A stretch of 64,000 bases of DNA from Brienomyrus brachyistius (GCF_023856365.1 NC_064552.1:5366191-5430190); one strand, 5' to 3'. Positions 22,901 to 34,705 are shown, numbered from the stretch's first letter. Numbers and translations: made by a program. Notes: generated from the sequence alone by a model not told the origin.

Positions 22901-23699
22901 AAAAACAATGTCCCCCACAGGAAAGGTAGCCTTGACGTAGGCCTGGAAGCCTTTCATAATCGCATGCATCTGGACAGCATTATGGGAAAATATTCCAATA
23001 TTTTGTTATGTTTAGTTTTCCCTTTGCATTTGTCTCTCAGGATTCGGTAATGGGGTTAGCAGTGACACAGAGCAGGAGTGTCAGTTCTGAACCCCGAGCG
23101 CAGATTTCGCTTATGGGGGGGGGGTCTGGGTTAAATCCCAGAAGGAGAATCTTCTATCTAAATCGCCCCGATAAAATCCCAGCTGTGCAAATGGGACGTG
23201 TGCAAAAGATGTAAATTCATCACAAAAACATCTACTGAGCAAACAGAATATAATATCCTTGGTCCTGCCCCCCACCCCCAAAAAATAGGCACGTATCACA
23301 CGCATTGTAATATATGTTGTGAATGACACTTCTGTATTGATGGCCCTTGCACCCCCCCCACTCCTCCTATATTAGTTTAATCCAGCCAAGTCAAATTTAA
23401 TACTGGCTTGCCTGGAAGGTATTCACGTTATCACAGAGCTGATCCCCCCCCCATCATTAATGAACGGCGTCACGATCATTAAGAGGGCAGCACTCGCCCT
23501 GGGAGGTGTCGCCTGCCCCTGCTCTCTCTGCAGATGAGGGGGGGAGCGGATGCATTCACATTCATGTTATCTGCCTGATGGGGGGGGTGTATTGGCCCCC
23601 AGGTTAAAAGGGCCGTGCCCCCCATGTAATATGCAGCAGCGTCGCATGTCAGGGTCGGCGTCCGAGGACGGCGGTCCGTGGCGAGTGTAAGCGTGAGCA
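22901..23699. other. Intergenic DNA, no gene seen
   Basis: G/C runs at 23116-23124, 23352-23359, 23444-23452 and 23580-23587 punctuate unique sequence. No repeat family or exon is recognised. Confidence 0.5.
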
Positions 23700-24310
23700 G
23701 ACGTGAGTCTGACCGTCAAACAAATTTCAAAAGCCTCATTTTTGGAGCCGAAGAATAGTGCCACTGGACTGGGATGAATAAATAATGGATCCATCCTTAA
23801 TGGAAATGCCTCCTTAAAGACGACATTAATTATTTATCGCCCAGAATTCACTGCCAGATGAGGCACAATGAAAATGTTTTCCCTTACATGGACTGTAATT
23901 GTTTTAATTGGACCGTAAGGCGGCTGATCGATATTCGGAGATCGTCGCCCCAGCGCTGATTGTCTCAGCCTTACAAGTAATACTGTGGAATTAAACCAAA
24001 ATGGAAAAAACCGTCAAGGAGAAAGCCTGGTTAGAAAATTAAGCCTGTATTTTTCATTACGCCCTTTTCTTTTGTGTTTTACGCTTAGGTTTCTGGGTGA
24101 TGCAAGTTTAGAATGGAGGTGATGACTTTTTAAAACTCTAAACGTCCCATTTGTCAAATAAGGAACAGACACGCTTGCCTTACGCATACTGCTGCCTGGC
24201 ACGGACTCTGCTTTAATTAAGGAGGTTAGCACTATAGAGTTGAGATGCTATCAAAGCTTTGGCATTAAATATTCAAGTTACTTCTTTGCAGATCAAGGGG
24301 GCTTAAAGAG
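23700..24310. promoter_or_regulatory. Strong candidate conserved non-coding block
   Basis: Six hundred bases without simple repeats. Homeodomain and SOX-like phrases are dense: GACATTAATTATTTATC, GTAATTGTTTTAATTGG, GCGCTGATTGTCTCAG, CTTTAATTAAGG, GGCATTAAATATTC. Stops occur in all frames. By texture this is among the best developmental-enhancer candidates in the window. Confidence 0.4.
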
Positions 24311-25395
24311 ACGCTATTCCCGACTTTACACGGCGTTAAAAAATGCGACAGAGTCTGCACGGTAGGGATGGAGCGGCACCTCGTTAAGATTGCGGCCTAA
24401 CGTGCCGGGCTCGGCTGCGGAAGTCGGTAATGGGCTCAGGCGCGGTTTACGACAGCGGCCGGCGGTGTGTCTGCGATTAGTATTGTCATTCCATTAGTAA
24501 CGGCCCATTATTGGCAATCTCACCAGCTCTCTCTTGCTGTCCTAAAATCTTAAACGACGCCATTCTTCCGCAGTGTTGCGCCTCCATCACGCCCTCAGTT
24601 TCCCGCCTTTTTTCCCGTCCGGTTATATTCAGAACTGCGACCGCAGGGGGCATTTAAAGCCGACCCAGGCTCTGAACGCCACCTACAATTTAGCTTGTGC
24701 AATCGCACACGGAGAATATTTACCAGTGTTATTATATTTTAATAAATCAGAGCAGCGGTGTGAGTATTAGCGGGTATTTTCTGCTCAATCAGGCTCAGTT
24801 GCCGGGGCACGACCCCCCGCCAAGAGGATCAGTGGGCCCCCCGATAAGTGGTGTTGCTGGAACGTTCCCCACGAAGAGAACGCGGATTGGACATCCGAGA
24901 GGCCACTCACTCCCCAGAACACGCCCCTGAGCCATTTGACTGTGCCAGCCTCATAGAGCTATGACAGGAACAAGGGGGAGTTGTGAATGCACGATCAGAG
25001 TGTATTTGAGGCGACACAAGGCTCACATCATGGGTATTAAACACCGCTCTGATACATGTAAGCACCAACTGGGGACCACGCACATCGCTGGGTTAACTTA
25101 TTTCAATGCCCGATTATTTACCCCGCGAAGGGTGATTATTGTAACTCATGTTACGCCCTTATCTAAGAGGACTTAAAATTGTGTTCATGCGTATGGCTGG
25201 ATATTTAATAAGCAAGCATTTTCACTTAAGGGCACGGTGTAAATGTCCCCCCCGGGACCGCAGAACTAGAGTGGTTTCGTGGATCGCGATGGCGCTAGGA
25301 GTGATTCCGGCGGACGGCTACCGGATTCGCGCTGCGATTTTGCGTAACGGATTCGACGTCACGGTCCTGCTCGCCATGTGCGTCCGCATCAGCGT
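24311..25395. other. Intergenic DNA, no gene seen
   Basis: CpG-bearing unique sequence at 24340-24480 and 25240-25400, with AT-richer DNA between. Short frames only. A CTCF-like site at 24641 is listed separately. Confidence 0.5.
24639..24652 (+). promoter_or_regulatory. CTCF-like motif
   Basis: GACCGCAGGGGGCA contains a perfect match to the core SYAGRKGGC, with weaker flanks. Orientation is opposite to the candidates at 9.7, 22.4 and 43.6 kb. Confidence 0.25.
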
Positions 25396-26090
25396 TTGCT
25401 TGTGTCAGCTTTCATTAGCCCCGCTGACAAATTATATTCATGATATTCTGTCGTACAAAATAATTTTAAACATTTACAAGAAAGAAGTCGGTTAGCGAGA
25501 ACGGCTGTGGGCAATTCAGTCAGATCTGGGTCTGCATACGGAGAAGATAAATCCTAATTCCTTCCTGTCAACAGAGCATCTTCCTGTCTGCTTTGTTATC
25601 TTAATAGCCTGCAACTCGCTTGGCTCATGCGCTGATGCTATTTAAATTCGGAAAGTAGTAAACAAGGCACATTTCAAGTGCGTAAATCTGTAGACCGTAA
25701 ATTATACAGCGGGCCTCGGAGAGAGAAAAAAAACAGAAAAATAAAGCTGGTATAAAAATGTAATTTCATATTTTATGTGGCACGCAACGTTCAAATTGAA
25801 GAGGCGCCTATGAGCGGAATAATACGACGGTGGCATGCATTACCTCCGCTAATTATTCAGCTTCTAAATTATAGATGTGTTGCATATGCTTTTTGGAGAC
25901 GTTCTGATTGCTATCCAAACTCGCTGCGCAGATATCACAGCTTCACACTTAATTACCAGTCTCCCCGAGATCGTCTCAGGCACCGGGAGCGCGGAATTCC
26001 AAACATGATTAAAGGATTTCCACTGTATATTAAACAGAGAAAACATCTCATATTTCTGATGCGAGCTAATTGACTCCGGAGTTAATGGAG
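25396..26090. promoter_or_regulatory. Strong candidate conserved non-coding block(s)
   Basis: Two adjoining enhancer-like stretches, 25396-25720 and 25760-26090. Both are unique and rich in TAAT/ATTA and ATTTAAAT cores (CTAATTATTCAG, CACTTAATTACC, GCTAATTGACTCC). They are separated by a short A-run. There are no plausible exons. Confidence 0.4.
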
Positions 26091-26899
26091 GGGACGGTGC
26101 TTGGCCATCAGCTGCCCCATCGCCGGTCGGCTGAGACGTGTTCCAGACACTTAACCTGCAGACCGGGCACTAGTTTCCTAAGAGTGCGTGTGCGTGAGGG
26201 GGTGGGGCCAAATATAAAGGTCTCTGACATCCCAGTAAACGTAAAGTAATTATTCTCTGTTACGAAACGTGTGCGGACCATTTCCTGTTTTGTTCACTGT
26301 GGTTCAAAGGCACAGAACTTAGCAGGAAAAACGATTGTCTGCCAATATGTTTTTACCCATGAGGCATAAGTATATATACTTACATATACACACATAAATC
26401 TTTTGCCAAATTTACTGTTTGCCACTGTCCTACACACAAAGCCAACCACCTCCTCCGCAGTTACAGAGGGGGGGGTTTAAAATAAAACCGCACATTTTTC
26501 TATGCTGTGACCCAAGGTCTTGCTCTGTCCCGTTCAATGTCTCCACACTCCTTGGATGACACAAATTCGGCTGCTAGTCTGCGAACCCGAGGCTGCCCAC
26601 CAAATCCTTAACACAGGCCATACTCTTTCGCTGAGAGTCTGCCTTTTTTTATCCCTTTCGACTCTTATCATACAGCATCAGTCAATCCCACGTTGGCACA
26701 TCACCGCGCAGTTATGACACAGTTCAAAACAAATCATTCTGCTTCATGCCTTTCTGCCGTTATTATACAAATCACACGGCAGGAAACTCACTCTTGCCAC
26801 TTAACGCATTTTAATGTTTAACAAGCCAGGTCGGATATGTCTAACAAATCACAGTTTCCTTTTTAAAAAGTAACCCCCCCCCCCCCTCCCCTCCATTTT
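26091..26899. other. Intergenic DNA, no gene seen
   Basis: Unique sequence with G-run 26467-26475, C-run 26874-26886 and short TATA/CACA tracts near 26368-26395. Nothing else is recognised. Confidence 0.55.
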
Positions 26900-27200
26900 T
26901 CTGCGAACATAATTGCAATTAACGCGAGTTCATAGCAGACTTCAACACTATTTAACCTCGAGAAGACTTCAGCCCGATAATCACCATTTTAATGGCTAAT
27001 GGTCCTAGCGTGCCTGGCGCTTGGCGCGCAGAACTGCGAGTTCGCCCGTTCATTAAAACCGTGCCCATTACCCGTCTCTCCGCACAGTGAAGGTGAACAC
27101 CAATAAGCAAGACTTTCCGTTTCAGACGGAGACCCAGTCTGTGCCGTTACAAACAAAGGAGGCCATTATCTCGCCTCCGAGGCCCTCGGCAGAGGCCCGG
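26900..27200. promoter_or_regulatory. Candidate conserved non-coding block
   Basis: Contains a symmetric AATTGCAATTA (26912-26922), TTTTAATGGC and ACAAACAAAGG motifs, and moderate CpG content at 27005-27060. It is unique with many stops. Confidence 0.32.
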
Positions 27201-27319
27201 ACATCACAATCTGTGTGTGACTTTCTTAAATATTGCCTTAGCTTCCAAAGTGAGCTGCACAGCCCTGTACAGTACAGTGTTTTTCTATCCCCTCAGTACT
27301 CAGCACTGTAAATACAATT

Positions 27320-27640
27320 ATTAAATTCAATTCATTAGCTTTCTCAACCAAGTCTTCAGGCAATCAAGGCCCTTGTCCCAACTACCAAAGCAATTGTTTT
27401 GTTTAAAAAATCTGACCAAGTATGACTAGCACCAAAGGCCATAATCAAGATGAATTTCGATACATAATTCATTTGATATTATTATAATTTGCCGACTGGA
27501 AATTATTCTTGCTGAAAATAGCTAGGGGTAAAGTTTTCATTTCTCTAAAACAATAATAAATAGCATGTGAGCTAATATTTATTAATGCATGCCGTGCCTA
27601 CATGGCTGTTGCAGGTCGGCAGCGGATACAGAGCGCTGGT
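27320..27640. promoter_or_regulatory. Candidate conserved non-coding block
   Basis: AT-rich but non-repetitive, with AAGCAATTGTTTTG, ACATAATTCATTTG and GCTAATATTTATTAATGC phrases. The texture is typical of ancient vertebrate enhancers. Confidence 0.32.
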
Positions 27641-27771
27641 TTTTAATCTGCTCCATGCAGATGAAAGTCTAGGTAACTGCTATATATTCTTCTTTGTTTC
27701 AAGGACCTTGCATGATCCCTGAGCCTTTATCAGAAGACGAAGTAATTAGTGGAGAAAATGAAGAGGATGGG

Positions 27772-27800
27772 AGGGCGGGGGGGGGAGGGGGGTGGGGGCA
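27772..27800 (+). other. G-quadruplex-forming motif
   Basis: Four G-tracts (3, 9, 6 and 5 bases) separated by single bases (C, A, T) at about 27774-27799. This satisfies the canonical G4 pattern on the plus strand. Confidence 0.6.
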
Positions 27801-27894
27801 GCCTTGGTCTGATTGGCAGCCTTGTAGGGGGAGTGGGACACTTAAAATATCTCACATTTTAGGAACCAGTGTTTATCTCGCACCCGAGGAAGGG

Positions 27895-28065
27895 CAGCAG
27901 ATGGCCTGACAGTTAAGGAGCTGGACCACGCACCAGCAGGCTCTAGGTTTGAATCCCTGCAGGAGTTCTACTGTTGGACCATTAAAAAAGATATACTTTG
28001 CGGTGTTAGTCTAGTTGGATTAGTGTGTCTGCCAAACGACAAAACCACTGTCATAATGTAACTTA
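27895..28065 (+). mobile_element. tRNA-derived SINE, decayed
   Basis: An A-box-like TGGCCTGACAG is at 27902-27912 and B box GGTTTGAATCC at 27946-27956. A body follows and ends near 'gtgtgtctgccaaacgac' and 'cataatgtaac' (28022-28064). The order head, A box, B box, tail is intact. Confidence 0.7.
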
Positions 28066-28072
28066 ACAGTAG

Positions 28073-28160
28073 GTGGTGTAGAGGTTAGAACCTAAACTTA
28101 CAGATCTGTCTACTGTTGCAGAATGGGTCCTGCTATATTACCGACGAAGCTGTGCTTTTA
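28073..28160 (+). mobile_element. tRNA-like fragment adjoining the SINE
   Basis: GGTGGTGTAGAGGTTAGAAC at 28074-28093 resembles the A-box half of another tRNA-derived SINE. No clean B box follows, so it is probably a truncated or decayed second copy. Confidence 0.35.
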
Positions 28161-28399
28161 ACCAGATTATGTATAAAAAATATAGCAGAGAAGCCTGGAA
28201 AAGTAACAAATAAGTACTTAGACCTATAGATTTATGCTGGTCACACTGACTAACAGTAAGTACTTTCGCAAAACACATTTATGGAGTGTCAAATGTTTTG
28301 TCATCGATTTGTTAGCATCCATTACGCTTTTTAACATGCTTACACACAATGTCACTGTGAGAATAAAGAATAGATAAATTGTGGTTGCATTTTATAAAG
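28161..28399. other. AT-rich spacer
   Basis: Unique AT-rich DNA between the SINE pair and the next block. No feature is recognised. Confidence 0.5.
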
Positions 28400-28850
28400 A
28401 GGTGTTAACATTCGGGTGTTACTGAACTGTTATTATAATGATGAATACCTCTGCATGTCTGGGAATTGCGTGGGAGAAATTCCAAGCTGCTCCGGACAAA
28501 ATGCAATAAAGAAAAACATGTAAGTAACTGCAGTTGTTTCTTTTGGATATAACGGTACGGCTCCATTTCGCGTTTGGGATATTCTGACTTTTCAAAGTAC
28601 ACAAATCACTGCCCTTTATTAATCTGCTTGATTGCATTCGATTCCCAGAAAATGAGGAAATTTGTGCATACCGTCAGTGTGAGCATGAAAACAGCCGCCC
28701 AGAAAGTGCAAAAAATAATTGTTATAATTAGTTATCAGGTCTCCAGGAACCATGACGAAGTGGCAATCTTCAAAATCAGCTCAGATCTGGAATACGACCC
28801 TTCCTCCCAAACGATCTCTGACACAAGGCTTTTCTAACAGCACGTCAGTC
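28400..28850. promoter_or_regulatory. Candidate conserved non-coding block
   Basis: Unique, balanced 450 bp with TTATTATAATGATG, TTATTAATCTGCTTGATTGC and ATAATTGTTATAATTAG phrases. An 87-codon plus frame (28574-28837) crosses it, but I see no protein family or splice-site pair. Confidence 0.33.
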
Positions 28851-28879
28851 GAAGTTCATAAGTATTTATTTCTTTTTTT

Positions 28880-29068
28880 AAGCGGATGCTTTTACCCAAA
28901 GTGACGTATATTTCAGAAAGCAGTCAGACAGTCCCTGGGGTGATCGTGGGTTAAGGGCCTCTCTCAAGGGCCCGACTGTGAAAACACTCTACTGCCTCGA
29001 GGATCTGAACCAGCGACCTTCCGATCACAGCCATAGAGTCACAACCACTGAAACACACACCACCCACT
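28880..29068 (-). mobile_element. tRNA-derived SINE, best preserved copy
   Basis: Read on the minus strand: A-box-like 'gtttcagtggttgtgactc', B box GGTTCAGATCC (plus-strand 29001-29011), 'agtcgggcccttgagagagg', 'cccttaaccc', and a 3' end with 'ctttgggtaaaagcatccgc'. This is the full order expected for a fish tRNA SINE with an L2-like tail. A T-rich tract flanks the tail at 28866-28879. Confidence 0.75.
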
Positions 29069-30340
29069 TTCTGAGCCTCAAGGAAGGCCAGGGACCATGG
29101 TAAATGCGGGTACAGTAGGGTAAGGTGTCACAAGACCTAGAAAAATGTGTTGAGCGGAATGTCCATCCACCTCGGACACCTCACATGTAAACATGGCTCT
29201 CAAAAATTAACAACACATTTCATTGTCTCAAGTATCGGATTCGGTCCGAGATGTAATTAATCCAGGATATCCCAGCTGAAAGGATGTGTCTCATTTTCCA
29301 AGGAATTTCCTCTCAGACTGTATGGGAGGCAGGGTGGAATTCTGGCTCTGAGAGGCATGCAGGCTGATTTTTACTCTGAAGCCACGTTGTTGGTTTGCTT
29401 CATTTCAGCCAGTCCATCCCACAGACTGACTGCTCTTGGCCTCAAAGACTAACAAGGCATCCATTGAGACAACCAGAGTCCTTATTAAATAATACTATTA
29501 TTAAATAATCATCCCAAATTTAAAATCAAAACTAGACGTATATTTCGTCAGCTACCTTTGGGTTATATATACACATATAAATCTACAAGTGAAAATGATT
29601 ATCTGGAAATGTAATCCATAATTATGATGGTCATTACTATTGATGATAATAATATTTTAATTTTTTCAGTTGCAAACAATGATTAGTTGAACGTTCATAA
29701 TATAATGCAGGCTGTCTGGTTTGAAACGTTAACGAGCCAATAGGAACACAGTAAGTGTGTGTGTGGGGGGGGGGGAGAGTCAGGGGTGGGTCATGTGAGC
29801 ACAGCTCTGCTGCAGGGCTTGGGGAATTTCAGGCTCCGCCCCCCGTCTACGTGCATGTGTGGGAAACGTGCTGTCTGAATGCAGACTCCCATGGGCCCAC
29901 CCCCCCAACCCCACCCCCTCCCCAGGGGGAAGGTAGAGCAGTTCCCTACAGAACACAGCGCGTAATTGTTCACAATCTACCCTGAAATGGCACTAATTTG
30001 GAGCCATTGATGGCGGTTACATCAAAAGACCCTTGAGTGACAAGGTACAGCATGGGGGGGGGGGGGGGTGGGTAAGTATAAACTTGCAAAAAAAAAAAAA
30101 AAAAGTCTGGCCTCCGCCATTTTCCTGTCATTTTGTTGGGCATGATCAGAGATGAGGGGCTTCTACACGTACGAGCTCCACGCAGCCTCAAACACTCATC
30201 ATCATTCACGCTGCCTGCTAGCAAACAAAAGCAAAGCCTGCTCCTATCTTCCTCCCGCGTTTAACCCAAAACTTATTTATCTCCAGTTTTCATTCTGCAA
30301 GCCGAGCGAGAGAGAGGGAGAGAGAGAGAGATAAGCAGAA
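29069..30340. other. Intergenic DNA with G/A runs
   Basis: Unique DNA. AT-rich at 29480-29700. G runs at 29764-29774 and 30054-30068, a 17-base A run at about 30088-30104, and a (GA)n tract at 30308-30331. Frames at 29755-29985 derive from the G and C runs. Confidence 0.55.
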
Positions 30341-31329
30341 AGTTGCGGAACGTCTGCTGTGACGTGCCGTACACTGCGACATTAGAGAGGCATTTAAATG
30401 TTCTACCAATTAAGAACAAATTAGATGCATAAAACTTCGCTCAGATCAGGTCCTTGGAGTGACTGACAGAGATGGTCCCTGCGAGAAGCAAGCTGGCGAT
30501 TTTTGCTGAGATTCACCCAGACAGCACCCCCCCCCCCCCCACCACTGCCGCCACCCCCCCCCCTCCCGGGGACGAATTAAAAACTTTGCCTTTCCTTCTG
30601 CCCCTCTCTCCCCTATTTTCACGGAGATGAGAGGCTTCCAGTGAGTATTCATCATGTTGCTTTGGGGAACTTTTTCGGATGAGCCGCTGAAGAGGGGAGG
30701 CAGCCTCGCTATTGGACTGAGAGTAAGGGTGACACCGGTAGATCAGAGTGACAATCTTCCCTATCTGCTAGGCGAAGGTTTCATTTCACTAAAAATGTGT
30801 TGACTTCGCTTAGACGACATTCCTTCTGAGTGAGATACTGTTACTATTATCGTTTTAAATGGTTTTATTCATTACATACAGATGGTTTCAATATACTCAC
30901 CCCGACGACCAAACACAAAGAACAGTTTTATACCAAGTTAGAGCCGATAAACGGTATGAATTATTCATCCGACCACCTCTACCCCTTAACCTTCTCTTTC
31001 TCTTATTACTTTTAAACTTTAATTATGTTTCCATCAATGCCACCCTGTGTATGCTGCAAATCTGGTCAAAATTTGGATAACGAAGTAAAAATAAATAAAT
31101 AGAGGTAGTATTATATCACGTTAACTTGATACGCCACTCCAGTTTTGGCACAGTGATAGTGGCCCCCAGCTACAGATTTTCAGGCCTCCCCCCCCCACCC
31201 CATTCCTTACTGCGTACCACAGGTCGGAGTTCACCACGCGACTGCTGTTGGTGTGATTTCGAGACACCCCCCCCCCCCCCAACACCCCCGTCCACAATCG
31301 GCATCCGGTCTCACTCTTCATAATTAGCA
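30341..31329. other. Intergenic DNA with C runs
   Basis: C runs at 30527-30540, 30553-30562, 31187-31194 and 31267-31280. 30760-31110 is AT-rich unique DNA without recognisable genes. Confidence 0.55.
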
Positions 31330-31720
31330 GGCGCATCTTACAGATCGTCAGCTGCCGGCGGTCCCGGGGGGCGCCTCGTCTGGTTTGCGACAGAGCCCGT
31401 CCATCTGACGCGGTCTCGCTCGGCAGGTCGTGCCGTTCCCCGCGTTCCCCGGGAAGCGGCCCCCGGGCTGCCGGCGTGCCTTGGAACGTGGTTCGGAGAG
31501 ACCGCCGTCTCCACTAGACACATATCCGCGGGAGCGCTTACTAACCAGATTTTCCAGGCCTCTGCTTATTTATTTATTTCCCACCTGATCCGAGTCGCTG
31601 GCCATATGCGAGGGACGCCTGGTAATTACCGTACCGAGGGCGGCGCGGGCACGTATGCTAAACACTGCGACGCGGCGACTCGTTTCGTTGGCAAAGCCTC
31701 GTAGATTTTTCAAATAGTCA
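31330..31720. promoter_or_regulatory. CpG-rich block, possible CpG island
   Basis: CpG dinucleotides are dense from 31345 to 31520 and again at 31605-31700, with few TG/CA decay products compared with neighbours. No TATA box, initiator or first exon can be identified. It could be an unmethylated regulatory domain or an unannotated promoter. Confidence 0.35.
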
Positions 31721-32330
31721 TTTTTTCGTAACCGGCGGATTATTTTTTTTTACCACGGTATTAATAATGTAAAAAAAAAAAAAACCTTACACATATTTTG
31801 CTACAGCTGATGTGCATGACATCTGGTATTCACCAAAAAAAACCCAGAAAATATATTTTAAAAAATAATAATAAATGATATATATTTTTCTACAAAAATA
31901 CCCTGGAAAATATGATGCCCAATATTGGGACTTGAGCTAATCTGAGCCACAGGTACACAAATCATCCCCTCCCTGTATCTCTGGGAAAAAAAAAACACTC
32001 GAACCCACGAACCCGAAGTGCAACTGTAAACAGATCATGGCATTAATGGCTATAGAAATGAACCATCCATCAACCACAGGCTGTCGCCGGGGCAATGACA
32101 ATGACATGATTTGTCCGTGGCCCTCCTGGCTGGGTCGTGACGCCCTGCCCGCGCTTCAGGGGATAGAGCGAGTCCTCTCCCCCCGCAAACCTGGGCACCA
32201 TTAAATGGGGCCATACACAAACGGGCCAGGCAGCCATGAGCTCACCGGCCCTTCCGGAACCATCTGCATAAGTGGCAGCTTTTCATGCCTTATAGGAAAT
32301 TCGGCATGGGTTCACCATGCAATACCGAAA
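31721..32330. other. Intergenic DNA, no gene seen
   Basis: T and A runs (31743-31750, 31771-31784, 31985-31994) and AT-rich DNA to 31920, then unique balanced sequence. Nothing is recognised. Confidence 0.55.
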
Positions 32331-32480
32331 AATATTAAAAACACGTGTGCGACTTGGGGGTGTTGATTGCTGTCACATTAAATGTGTTCTTCGTTCCCCT
32401 TAAAAGCATAACAAGATAAATCAGCCCCGGTTAATTAAATTACAGCGTAGGTGAAGGTGTGGTTGATAAGGGGGGTCGTG
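32331..32480. promoter_or_regulatory. Candidate conserved non-coding block
   Basis: Unique stretch with CGGTTAATTAAATTAC and GTGTTGATTGCTGTC motifs. It is short and the evidence is textural. Confidence 0.22.
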
Positions 32481-33182
32481 CTGATAAGCGGCGGTAAACA
32501 TCTCAGGTTCCTCACTGCCGCGCCCCCACAACACCGTCGGCGCGCAAAACGCAGTCTCTGCTCGGCGAGGCCCCATCGCGTCGTGTGTCTGTGAAACCTG
32601 GAATTTTCCGGTCTAAGTTTTTGTTTTTTTCTCTCATATCCAAAACAGGAAGTCTCCTTCAGAACAAAATCACAGACAGCTCTGCAATGATATATTTGTT
32701 TTGGCGAGGAGTGCTTCCTACGTTTTCCAGGGACTTCCTGCGTGGTCTCTGTGAGTCCCAGGGGTACCTTCCCCCCTCCAGTAAGCAAATACGTGTTGTG
32801 TATTTATAATCATGCTTTGGTGACTAAACACTCCAAACAGCTACTTAGGTTTGCCCTAGTGTGGTTTGCGGAAACAAAAGACGAAACAACCGAATGTGAT
32901 TTTAAAACTGAAAAACAAACATAATTGTACGGGAAGCGCCACAAAGTGCGAAGAGCAACACCCCAAATCCCAAGAAACCGTGTGGGAAAGACGTCGCTTC
33001 AATTTCCAACCTCACGCACAAAACGGCCACGTCCGTGCAGTTTAACTGCTTCCTAAGCTTCAGTCAAAGCCCTTCTTAAGTTATTTTTTCTTTGAGTTCA
33101 TATTAATTATCTTTTTTTTTTTTTTTTTTAGCTTCAGTTCGAGAACATAATCGTGTTTAAAAGCATGGCTATTTCATGCAGG

Positions 33183-33212
33183 ACGTTGAGATATTCAACG
33201 TTGAGATATTCA
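33183..33212. repeat. Perfect 15-bp tandem duplication
   Basis: ACGTTGAGATATTCA occurs twice in immediate succession. It looks like a recent slippage duplication in otherwise unique sequence. Confidence 0.9.
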
Positions 33213-33252
33213 TCCAGGTAGAGATCCCTGAGTACATTCATGGCTGTGAGCC

Positions 33253-33277
33253 CGTGTGTGTGTGTGTGTGTGTGTGT
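33253..33277. repeat. (GT)12 microsatellite
   Basis: Perfect GT dinucleotide repeat. Confidence 0.9.
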
Positions 33278-33379
33278 TTAATCACTCACCAGGCCAATAA
33301 TCTGGAGCAACAGAGACGCTTTACTTTCACTCGTCACACGTGCTCAGCTGAAGGCCGCCTGGTATTTATCATGCTATGT

Positions 33380-33720
33380 AAATCGAAGGACTCCAGCTGA
33401 TTGGATGTCAAAAATAAATAGCAGAGGCTGGAAGGCAACATTTTTTAATGCACATTAATGGGCAGTTCCATTTTACCTGGAGGCTAGGATCCATTTTGAA
33501 TTTCATGTTTGATAAATTCCCTGGCTTTCTGAGTAATTTAAGCAATCTATGGGGCTGTTGAACCTTTGAGTGTATTTTTGAACCTCTGGGACTGTCGTAC
33601 CACATCTGCATATCCGAGTTCAAATATATACTCAAGATGATTGGTTTAAACATTAAGTTGTTGATCTTCCCCTTGATAGATTTGTCAGACTGTCCCCTAT
33701 TTCATTTCTAAACTACGTGA
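33380..33720. promoter_or_regulatory. Candidate conserved non-coding block
   Basis: Unique sequence with 'ttttttaatgcacattaatg', GATTGGATGTCAAAAAT and GAGTAATTTAAGC phrases. No repeats. Stops in all frames. Confidence 0.28.
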
Positions 33721-34379
33721 CTAATCCTCCAATATCCCCCCCCCCATCCCCCTTGCCAACCCCCCCCCCCCCCCCTCCCCACACGTCTTCACGAAAAGCC
33801 TGCTGATTGAAATGGCAAAACTTTATACTCCGAGGTGAATTTGCGGCAACGGTATGTGAAGACAGGCCCTTAAACGCTCATTCGGTCTGCGACCGCCCCC
33901 CCGGGTTTCCACGTATCAATTAAAAGCCGGGGATTTGCGCAGTCACTGGGCCGGCGGAGAGGTCCTCGTGTAAAGAAAAGATGCACTATTGGTGCGGCAG
34001 CTGCGCAGTTTAATGCAACGGTGCCCGATGTGCATCATGCTAAAGTCTGGCTCATGAAGGGTCAGTTTGTAGTTAGTAGCGACCCTAACCCTATACTCCA
34101 TTGCTTTTTCATACTTTGTTTGCTTTTTCTGGCATGGGAATTAAGCTCTACGCAAACTAAACTTAGGGATCGGGTAGTGGGGGGTGGGGGGACAAACGAC
34201 AGGGGGGGCGCCTGGTACAGTACTTCTGTGACCAGATACATGCCTCTCCAGTCCAGCCATGCTAAGAAATAAAATAATAATAATAATAAAAATAAAAAAC
34301 AGCACAGGCCAACTTGTTTTCTTTTGTTCTGCATCACTAATTACCATCATCATTTGCAAACAACAGAGGACATACGTGC
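33721..34379. other. Intergenic DNA with C tract and AAT repeat
   Basis: C runs of 9 (33737-33745) and 16 bases (33760-33775) open the segment. 33790-34030 is a balanced, possibly regulatory stretch. A short (AAT)n tract is at 34270-34290. Two tandem CCTAA units at 34085-34091 are too few to be telomeric. Confidence 0.5.
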
Positions 34380-34705
34380 AGCATGCCGTACGCGGCTGGC
34401 GATGCTAACAAGTTAATATAGCGAGCTAAATTCATGCCCATTATTATGTGCTGCTAGGAACATGCTCTATAGCCAGCGCGCTAATTGCTACAGTAAGCAG
34501 CGACAACGCAAAATGATTTATAATGCGGCTGAATCGCTGCTAGTTATTTATTTTCGCTGGCATCACATGAACTGCGACGCCTTGCTGAAATTGTTAGTCA
34601 GCACCAAGGAATGCAATTAGGGCTTAATGGACTTTAAAGAGCGCTGAGATCAAATAAAATATGACAACAGCAAAACAATAATAACTGGAAATAACTTTTC
34701 AGCTC
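34380..34705. promoter_or_regulatory. Strong candidate conserved non-coding block
   Basis: Unique, with GCGCTAATTGCTAC, ATTTATAATGCGG, CTAGTTATTTATTTTC, GCAATTAGGGCTTAATGG and GAGATCAAAT (TCF-like) motifs. It ends just before a 13-base G run at 34716-34728. Confidence 0.38.

Larger units (their letters stand above)
32481..33379. other. Intergenic DNA, no gene seen
   Basis: CpG-bearing at 32505-32590, then AT-richer. A 19-base T run is at 33111-33129. The opposed 117-codon minus frame (32435-32788) shows no domain. Short tandem repeats are listed separately. Confidence 0.5.

Noticed and set aside
22338..22901. 187-codon plus-strand frame
   Set aside because: Includes a homopolymer-coded Phe run, is overlapped by an opposite frame, and shows no domain or splice context.
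34081..34095. CCCTAACCCTA, telomere-like
   Set aside because: Only two units; within chance.
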